NCBI GenBank assembly: GCA_964344145.1
Contig: CAYFME010000001.1
Span: forward strand, 1-64,000
Direction of reading: 5' to 3'
Source of the DNA: JABJOE01 sp964344145
Lineage (GTDB): Bacteria; Patescibacteriota; Patescibacteriia; UBA9934
DNA length: 64,000 nt
Positions 58,323-64,000 of this stretch are shown here, piece after piece. Numbering within the stretch: the first letter of the stretch is position 1; each line of letters begins with the position of its first letter. Below the pieces are notes generated by a model that was given only the letters and a program-made list of their open reading frames with translations, was not told the DNA's origin and searched no databases. A program made the translations under genes and the position numbers.

Positions 58323-59470
58323 GCAGTGATCTAAAGCGCATCGTCTTGGTGTTGCCGGAGTTGGACCGAGGAGGTCCGACGCTTGGGGCGTTGGCATTGA
58401 CACGTGAATGGGTGGCTCAATCGCTGGATGTGCGTGTTGTGGTTCTTGGTCGCCAATCACATGCCAACACGCATATGCGTGAGCTGTTGGATCAAGTGGG
58501 GGTGCCGGTGGTTTTTTTGGAGGCTCCCGGTTGGGGACGGTTGCCGTTGGCCTTGATCCGTCTGCGAGCCTGCATCACGTCACAGCGCGTTGATGTTGTG
58601 ATGAGCTTTGGTTTGCGCCCGGATCTCTTGAATGTGTGTATTCCCAAACGCGCCCTGCGCGTATCGTCTGTACGAGCGCTGCTTCGGAAGGAGTACACGT
58701 ATCGCTTTGGCCCCTTGCTCGGGCACTTTTATGCTTTTGTCCATATTCGAGCTCTCAAAGCGCTCACTCATGTGATCGTGATGACGCAAGCCATGCGGCA
58801 GGAATTGGTCGCAGCCACGATCGATCCATCGCGCGTGACAAAGATACCCAATGCGGTTGACACGGCGTTTGTTCGTGCACGGGCGCTCCAGTCACCACAG
58901 GCGACCTTGCCTACCTCAGTGGCTGGTGGACTGGATGTGGCATTTGTCGGTAGCCTCATTCCAAGAAAACGTCCAGAGGATCTTGTCCATGCTATATCAA
59001 ACCTGGTAAGACGTGACTGCCGATCCGTGCGGCTCCATCTATTTGGTGATGGACCGCTGCGCGGGGCCATAGAGTCGATCATTCAGTCTGAGCATCTGGA
59101 ACGTTATGTGCATCTTTATGGGTTTCGCAACGATCTCATTCCCCTGCTCGGATCGATGTCTGCTTGCGTTCTCCCTTCGGGATCTGAGGGGACGCCCAGA
59201 GCCATATTGGAAGCCATGACGCTTGGAAAAACCTGCGTTGTTGCTGATTATCCAGGAGTGCATGACCTGATTGACAATGGCAGGACCGGTTGGGTATACC
59301 CTGTTGGAGATGTGAAGGCCCTTTCGGATATCCTCGAGCGCATTTATCATAACGGTCCATTGCCGCCCGAACCTATCCGGGAGCACATCGATAAGCGATT
59401 TGATTCCCCGGTCGTGGCAAAAGAGACACGACACCTTCTGCAAGATCTATGGCACAGACACGGCTTCTAA
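58319..59470 (+). CDS. Family 4 glycosyltransferase
   Basis: A 383-residue GT-B enzyme with LDRGGPTLGALALTREW near the start, VAFVGSLIPRKRPEDLVHAI, LHLFGDGPLRGAIESI and CVLPSGSEGTPRAILEAMTLG near the end. Coupled by ATGA to the previous GT4 gene and overlapping the polymerase gene by 22 nt. Confidence 0.9.
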   Translation: MSSDLKRIVLVLPELDRGGPTLGALALTREWVAQSLDVRVVVLGRQSHANTHMRELLDQVGVPVVFLEAPGWGRLPLALIRLRACITSQRVDVVMSFGLRPDLLNVCIPKRALRVSSVRALLRKEYTYRFGPLLGHFYAFVHIRALKALTHVIVMTQAMRQELVAATIDPSRVTKIPNAVDTAFVRARALQSPQATLPTSVAGGLDVAFVGSLIPRKRPEDLVHAISNLVRRDCRSVRLHLFGDGPLRGAIESIIQSEHLERYVHLYGFRNDLIPLLGSMSACVLPSGSEGTPRAILEAMTLGKTCVVADYPGVHDLIDNGRTGWVYPVGDVKALSDILERIYHNGPLPPEPIREHIDKRFDSPVVAKETRHLLQDLWHRHGF

Positions 59471-60783
59471 CCGCTGATCTCACGACGCGCCGTATTTTAG
59501 GGTTCTTTATCCAGGCAAGCATTGCGTGGATCCTATTGACGGGCATCACGTTGGTCTCCAACTTTATTCAGGTGATCTATGCGTTTTCTAGCACCGGAAC
59601 GAATTTCCTGATTATGTTGGCGGTGACGGTTTTTTGTATCCTGGATCTTCGTGGGACATTTTCCGGAAGTAATCAGGCTGTCAAATGGGTGATGCTTGTG
59701 ACGTTACCCCTTGTTGGCTTTTTGATGACTGAATCGTTTGTTGCGATGGGTTCTGGTATCGGGGTGAAAAGTACGTTGACAACATTGATGAACAGCATGG
59801 GCTTTATCATGATGCTCGTCACCGCGTTTTATTGGGCGGGTGGAGGAGTCAATCCATATCGTGGTCTGTTGTTTTTACTCAAGCCGTTCTTTGCGGTTGT
59901 TGGTTACATCGTGATAACAGGCATCCTTGCGAGCGTATTGGTGTCGTCTGGAATGGTGGAACCGTCCGCGTGGCATCTGCCGCCAGAGATCACTCCGGCT
60001 GGAAAAAATGTATCCATGCCGTTTTATTTGTCGCAGATTACGCTTGAATATGACGAGGCATTCCAGCTGTTTGGATTTCGGCTCATTCGTGTGGCTGGTC
60101 TGTCAAAAGAACCGTCACATGCGGCATTGCTGATCGCACCGGCCTTGTTCTTATTGGGCGTCTTGGCGATGAAGCGGCGATGGAGGAAGCGAGCGGTGAT
60201 TGGGGCTGTTGTGCTTTTTTTACTGTTAACCGCGTCGGTGGCCAGCTGGATCGTTTTGTTTCTCTTGCTTCCGCTTGTCGCGTGGCGCTATCGGAGTCGC
60301 GCCTTGGCCGTTCTCTTTGTGTGCTTGGTGATCGTGGCATCGTTTCTCTTGCTTAAACCTGTCCGCGAGTACTTTGACGTTGAGCAATTTGAAACGAATA
60401 TTGTTTCGCACAAGTTGTTTTACATCGGCAACAGAGGCGCCTTAACCGGTCGGTATGCCGACTATCTTTCGTCAGACAAGCTGATCGGTGTTGGCTTATT
60501 TGGGACGGTTGATCTTGGTCCAACGCACCCGCTTGCGGTGCGCGGGCTACTTTCCATTGGCGCCGAACATCTCCTTTACGCCCTGTTAGGACTGATTGCC
60601 CTCGGACTCATCCTCTCGTCAAAAGAACGTGCCTGCTTCGGATTCGCGCTTCTCTATTATATCCTCCATATGCAGAAGGACCCCCCGCACATGCTCGAGT
60701 TCCCTATTTTTACGTTTTTTATCGTGTTGGCGGGCATTGCCCTGCTGCGTTCACCATCATCCCATGCAACCTCTCTCACATAA
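59449..60783 (+). CDS. Wzy/O-antigen ligase-like polytopic membrane protein
   Basis: A 444-residue protein with about ten to twelve membrane helices. A large outer loop (SSGMVEPSAWHLPPEITPAGKN to AGLSKEPSHAALLIAPA) precedes a second set of helices; RVAGLSKEPSHAA recalls the conserved loop of Wzy polymerases and WaaL ligases. It should polymerise or ligate the glycan outside the membrane. Its start overlaps the GT4 stop. Confidence 0.75.
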   Translation: MAQTRLLTADLTTRRILGFFIQASIAWILLTGITLVSNFIQVIYAFSSTGTNFLIMLAVTVFCILDLRGTFSGSNQAVKWVMLVTLPLVGFLMTESFVAMGSGIGVKSTLTTLMNSMGFIMMLVTAFYWAGGGVNPYRGLLFLLKPFFAVVGYIVITGILASVLVSSGMVEPSAWHLPPEITPAGKNVSMPFYLSQITLEYDEAFQLFGFRLIRVAGLSKEPSHAALLIAPALFLLGVLAMKRRWRKRAVIGAVVLFLLLTASVASWIVLFLLLPLVAWRYRSRALAVLFVCLVIVASFLLLKPVREYFDVEQFETNIVSHKLFYIGNRGALTGRYADYLSSDKLIGVGLFGTVDLGPTHPLAVRGLLSIGAEHLLYALLGLIALGLILSSKERACFGFALLYYILHMQKDPPHMLEFPIFTFFIVLAGIALLRSPSSHATSLT

Positions 60784-61795
60784 GCTCCCATTTGTTACGG
60801 TGATTGTGCCGTGTCGAAACGAGGCGAAATTTATTCGCGCCTGCTTAGAATCACTCCTAAAAAATACCTATCCATCTGATCGCATGGAGTTGTTGGTGAT
60901 AGACGGCGAAAGCGACGACGGGACTGTTGATATTGTGCGGACCGTGCAGGGCGAGTGGCCGGGGCGAGTGCAATTGATTCGTAACGAGAAACGGATCTTG
61001 GCCGCAGCATGGAATCTTGGCATAACGCACGGATCCGGCGAGATCATCATGGGCCTGAATGCCCATGGAGTCTTTTGCCCAACCTACATTCAAACGTGTG
61101 TAACGGCACTAGAGCAGACCGGTGTGGATTACTGTGGCGGAATCATCCGTACCCATCCTCGGTCTCATGGGATCATCGCACGGTCCATTGCTCGTGTCCT
61201 TTCCAGTCCGTTTGGCGTTGGAGGATCTCGTTTTCGCACAGGGGTGCACGAGCCAGTGGAGACGGATACCGCGGCATTCGGAGGATATCGGCGGTCGGTG
61301 TTTGAGCGTTTTGGGACGTATGATGAGCGGTTAACGCGCAGTCAAGATTTTGACTTTCATTTACGAATGAAGGCAGCCGGATGTCGGATCCTGCTTCATC
61401 CGGCGATGGTGTGCGACTACTACGTGCGGACCAATCTCAGGCGTTTTTTAAAGGACTATGTGCGTAACGGCTATTGGGTGAGTTATCCGTTGCGATACAA
61501 TCATCGGTTTTGGTCGTGGCGTCACCTTGTTCCGGCACTGTGCATGGGCGTGGGTCTGTTGATGTTTATGTTGGCCTTTTTTCTGCCACCGCTGTGGTGG
61601 GTATTGGCCGCTTGTGTGGTGGCGTATGTGGTGGCAAACATCGTTGCGTCGGCCGTGGAGGCGCTGCGCGCGCGCGAACCGTGGTTTCTCCTCACACTTC
61701 CTTGGCTCTACGCGCTGCTTCATACAACCTATGCCATTGGTACATTGGCAGGGTTGATTCATGCTGCGATTGGACGAATGTATGCATCGCGTTGA
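60764..61795 (+). CDS. Membrane-linked family 2 glycosyltransferase
   Basis: A 343-residue protein. Residues 10-240 are GT2: VTVIVPCRNEAKFIRACLES, LLVIDGESDDGT, IIMGLNAHGVF and TRSQDFDFHLRMKAAG. Three to four hydrophobic segments follow (about 260-340). The usual DxD is replaced by NAH in the LNAHG strand, as in some related succinoglycan-type enzymes. Overlaps the polymerase gene by 20 nt. Confidence 0.85.
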   Translation: MQPLSHKLPFVTVIVPCRNEAKFIRACLESLLKNTYPSDRMELLVIDGESDDGTVDIVRTVQGEWPGRVQLIRNEKRILAAAWNLGITHGSGEIIMGLNAHGVFCPTYIQTCVTALEQTGVDYCGGIIRTHPRSHGIIARSIARVLSSPFGVGGSRFRTGVHEPVETDTAAFGGYRRSVFERFGTYDERLTRSQDFDFHLRMKAAGCRILLHPAMVCDYYVRTNLRRFLKDYVRNGYWVSYPLRYNHRFWSWRHLVPALCMGVGLLMFMLAFFLPPLWWVLAACVVAYVVANIVASAVEALRAREPWFLLTLPWLYALLHTTYAIGTLAGLIHAAIGRMYASR

Positions 61796-63068
61796 ACGCG
61801 CCGTATACGATCTGATCAAGCGAAACCTTTTTGTGAAGGGATTGGTTCGATTTGTATACCAACATGTGGCCGTGATCCTTTCGTTCTCATGGCTGCGGAA
61901 AAAATGGGCGCACCACCCCGTACGTTACTGGCCCGGTCACTTTTTTGGCTATTACGACATCTGTCCATGGTCATTTGATGATCGATATCTTTTGGCTCAT
62001 GCGTATTCTGATAAGCGTGGTACGGGGTCTACGCAAGGGACCCTTCGCATTCGCTGTTTGGATGAGCAGACCGGTGTCGCCCGTGAACTCGGAAAAACCC
62101 GTGCTTGGAATTGGCAACAGGGATCGTTATTGCAGTGGGTGGGCGACACGCACAGCGTTGCTTTTAACGATTGTGAAAACGGCGCGTTTATCACACGGAT
62201 GGTTGATCGAAGCGGCACGCCGATTCGAACCCTTCCATTTGCCAGTGCAGGATTGTCCCCTGATGGACGATACGCGGCCAGCTACAGCTTCACTAGACTG
62301 CAACGCGTGGCTCCCGGATATGCCTATCGCGGGGAGTTGACCTTGGCTGACCGGGAAGCGTGTCCAAAGGGCGATGGTCTTTTTGTGCATGACGTGCTCA
62401 CCGGATCACGTGTGTGTCTGATCTCCCTGTATGAGCTATCGCAATACGCGCCGGAGGCGAGCATGCAGGAAGCCGTGCATTATGTAAACCATGTAACCTT
62501 TTCCCCATCGAGTGACTCCCTTGTGTTTTTTCATCGTTGGCAGGTTCCAAATCGGGAGTGGACGCGCATGATCTCGTATCATATTCCCTCACGCCGATGG
62601 CACCTGTTTAAAACGGCGGGGATGCTCTCGCACGTTGCCTGGCAAGATGACACCCATGTGATGGCATGGGCGCGCTTGCCGAATGAATCGTCAGACGCCC
62701 AAGTGATCTTTGAAGATGGGACAGATCGGATGCAGATCGTTGGTGAGAAGACGATCACCTCTGATGGGCATCCAACGTGGGGGCCTGATGGGACGTGGTT
62801 TCTTTCTGATACGTATCCAAATAGGTCGCGTATGACGACCTTGTATCGTTTTGATCTTCCCTCTGGTCGCAACGAACTTGCGCGGCTGTATCATCCGTTT
62901 CGATTCAGCGGAGACCAGCGTGTGGATCTCCACCCACGACTCAATAGGAGCGGAACACGAGCCTGTTTTGATGCGGTGGTAGACGGCTCCCGCGCTCTTT
63001 GTACCATGGACCTCACACGCCCCGCCGATGCGTCGGATGAGTGTTGGCATTTGCGGTCTGTCGCGTAA
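61782..63068 (+). CDS. Beta-propeller protein, PD40/WD40-like
   Basis: A 428-residue protein. After an N-terminal helix with a hydrophobic stretch (VRFVYQHVAVILSFSW) come repeated blades with Asp-Gly and Trp markers: GLSPDGRYAASYSF, VTFSPSSDSLVFFH, HPTWGPDGTWFLSDTYP and LHPRLNRSGTRACFDAV. HPTWGPDGTWFLSDTYPN recalls oligogalacturonate-lyase-type propellers. Its role in the glycan locus is unknown. The start at 61782 gives a 14-nt overlap; 61761 is also possible. Confidence 0.68.
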   Translation: MHRVERAVYDLIKRNLFVKGLVRFVYQHVAVILSFSWLRKKWAHHPVRYWPGHFFGYYDICPWSFDDRYLLAHAYSDKRGTGSTQGTLRIRCLDEQTGVARELGKTRAWNWQQGSLLQWVGDTHSVAFNDCENGAFITRMVDRSGTPIRTLPFASAGLSPDGRYAASYSFTRLQRVAPGYAYRGELTLADREACPKGDGLFVHDVLTGSRVCLISLYELSQYAPEASMQEAVHYVNHVTFSPSSDSLVFFHRWQVPNREWTRMISYHIPSRRWHLFKTAGMLSHVAWQDDTHVMAWARLPNESSDAQVIFEDGTDRMQIVGEKTITSDGHPTWGPDGTWFLSDTYPNRSRMTTLYRFDLPSGRNELARLYHPFRFSGDQRVDLHPRLNRSGTRACFDAVVDGSRALCTMDLTRPADASDECWHLRSVA

Positions 63069-63075
63069 CCCAAAT

Positions 63076-63104
63076 TTGACTAATTTTTTCTCAAGCAACA
63101 TAAT
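63076..63104 (+). promoter_or_regulatory. Promoter of the hicBA pair
   Basis: TTGACT (63076-63081), a 17-nt spacer, CATAAT (63099-63104). A second -10-like TAAAAT lies 5 nt before the ATG. Confidence 0.5.
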
Positions 63105-63125
63105 GGAAACAAGGTAAAATAACGT

Positions 63126-63347
63126 ATGAGCAAAATAGATTTCAAAGTAGCCGTATGGAAAGAGGGAGACTACTACGTCTCGCGTTGTTTGGATGTTGAG
63201 GTGTCAAGCTTTGGGAAAACAAAAAAAGAAGCCCTTGCGATGCTTCAAGAAGCACTGGAACTCTATTTTGAAGACGCACCATTTCCAAACAAAAAGGATT
63301 TGATAAAAAGACCAGTTCTCGCTTCGGTCACGTTGCAACATGCCTAA
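63126..63347 (+). CDS. hicB: HicB-family antitoxin
   Basis: A 73-residue protein with the HicB fold (partial RNase H-like): VAVWKEGDYYVSRCLDVEVSSFGKT and KEALAMLQEALELYFED. There is no separate DNA-binding domain, so it is the short form. It precedes hicA, overlapping by 8 nt; the order is antitoxin first. Confidence 0.87.
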   Translation: MSKIDFKVAVWKEGDYYVSRCLDVEVSSFGKTKKEALAMLQEALELYFEDAPFPNKKDLIKRPVLASVTLQHA

Positions 63348-63564
63348 ACAATACTCCGTGAGACTTGTCATCAAAGTCCTTCTCAGTAAGGGCTTCTTTT
63401 TTGTTTCCCAAAAAGGATCTCATGCCAAATATCGGAAAATAGGGGACCCAACGAGGGTCGTCATTGTTCCAAAGCATGAAAAAGATTTGCGCTACGGAAC
63501 TTTTAAGTCAATTTTGGAGCAGGCGAATTTAAAAGAAAGCGATTTTCGGGGCAAGAAAAAATAA
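63340..63564 (+). CDS. hicA: HicA-family mRNA interferase toxin
   Basis: A 74-residue double-stranded-RNA-binding-like toxin. The catalytic His sits in SQKGSHAKYRK; KVLLSKGFFFV precedes it and TFKSILEQANL closes the fold. Coupled to hicB by overlap. Confidence 0.88.
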   Translation: MPKQYSVRLVIKVLLSKGFFFVSQKGSHAKYRKIGDPTRVVIVPKHEKDLRYGTFKSILEQANLKESDFRGKKK

Positions 63565-63567
63565 GCA

Positions 63568-63604
63568 AACCTTCGCTATACCCCGGCGTCGTGGGGTTGA
63601 GGTT
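63568..63604 (+). terminator. Possible terminator of hicBA
   Basis: AACCT...AGGTT outer and ACCCC...GGGGT inner arms form a two-part hairpin starting 4 nt after the hicA stop. No T tract follows, so function is uncertain. Confidence 0.4.
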
Positions 63605-63668
63605 CTCATGGTGCCGTGATAATATATCGACGCATAATTTCGGGGGATCATTGACGCGCTAGACTTGT

Positions 63669-64000
63669 ATGATTGACGCAGCTGCACTGGCTCTTCAGGC
63701 AAGGCAGGAGGTACTAAAAATGGTGAAACGGGCGCGCTCGGGTCACGTGGGAAGTAACTTTTCCGCCGCGGACATTTTAAGCACATTATATACGGATGTG
63801 TTAAATGTGCGGCCAACGGATCCGGATTTTGAAGCACGCGACCGCTTTATTTTGAGCAAAGGGCATGGATGTGCCGTTGCGTATGCCGTTTTGGCTCTGC
63901 GCGGATTTTTTCCTATGGAGCGTCTGACGACGTACTATTGTGACGGGGGGAAGTTGGCCGGCCACATGACCCATCGTGATGTGCCGGGCGTGGAGGTGTC
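63669..64000 (+). CDS. Transketolase N-terminal half (split type), cut by window end
   Basis: The first 110 codons of a protein that runs past the window. ARQEVLKMVKRARSGHVGSN, ADILSTLYTDVL and DRFILSKGHGCAVAYAVLA match the thiamine-diphosphate-binding N-terminal subunit of split transketolases; KLAGHMTHRDVPGVE is also typical. Split transketolases in glycan loci may transfer two-carbon units to unusual sugars. The C-terminal partner is expected just to the right. Confidence 0.88.
   Translation, partial: MIDAAALALQARQEVLKMVKRARSGHVGSNFSAADILSTLYTDVLNVRPTDPDFEARDRFILSKGHGCAVAYAVLALRGFFPMERLTTYYCDGGKLAGHMTHRDVPGVEV

Overview
The window looks like part of a Patescibacteria (Candidate Phyla Radiation) chromosome, possibly of the Uhrbacteria/Magasanikbacteria kind. 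The rank below CPR is a guess. The evidence is a secreted CAP-domain protein that ends in two copies of a surface repeat I associate with CPR genomes, an ATP-cone nuclease, many short poorly conserved proteins, and tightly overlapping genes. TGA is used as a normal stop. There is one 100-base assembly gap (7702-7801) and no rRNA, tRNA or CRISPR array that I can see.

Layout. From 1 to 16 kb there are mixed housekeeping and unknown genes: a propeller lipoprotein, HU, bL28, a UvrD-type helicase, an LCP-family protein cut by the gap, an ATP-cone nuclease and a GT-B protein. From 16.2 kb to the right end runs a surface-glycan locus of about 47 kb. It starts with a PaaX/Cas2-like regulator set between two palindromes. 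Then follow UDP-sugar dehydrogenases and epimerases, a DegT aminotransferase, a deacetylase, a formyltransferase, two NeuB-type synthases, SpsF/NeuA/KdsB/LicC-type nucleotidyltransferases, an ABC flippase, many glycosyltransferases and methyltransferases, a Wzy-like polymerase and the start of a split transketolase. Together these suggest one or more nonulosonic (sialic-acid-like) sugars built into a lipid-linked glycan, flipped and polymerised. Two toxin-antitoxin pairs (Panacea/RelE-like and HicBA) sit inside the locus.

The main discovery is a set of eight dispersed, compositionally foreign units, called C1 to C8 here (about 53-699, 1773-2286, 3548-4561, 6541-7215, 10474-11648, 14345-15281, 30522-31307, 49921-50734). 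Each is a single gene (C7 has two) with strong GC-ending codon use unlike its neighbours. Each has its own TTGAC-N17-TANNNT-like promoter (the -10 of C3 is weak), a Shine-Dalgarno leader, and a GC-rich hairpin followed in most cases by a shared GYGCWTTT-like tail. Many surrounding native genes instead have a -10 box only 6-9 nt before the ATG and so look leaderless. The units lie in both orientations, mostly back-to-back with native promoters or at operon ends.

A second theme is in-frame gene fusion inside the glycan locus. Four single ORFs join normally separate enzymes: DegT aminotransferase with epimerase, FAD oxidoreductase with NeuB, LicD with glycerate 2-kinase, and GT2 with a zinc-type alcohol dehydrogenase. 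Three of the four keep a Met codon where the second enzyme would normally start.
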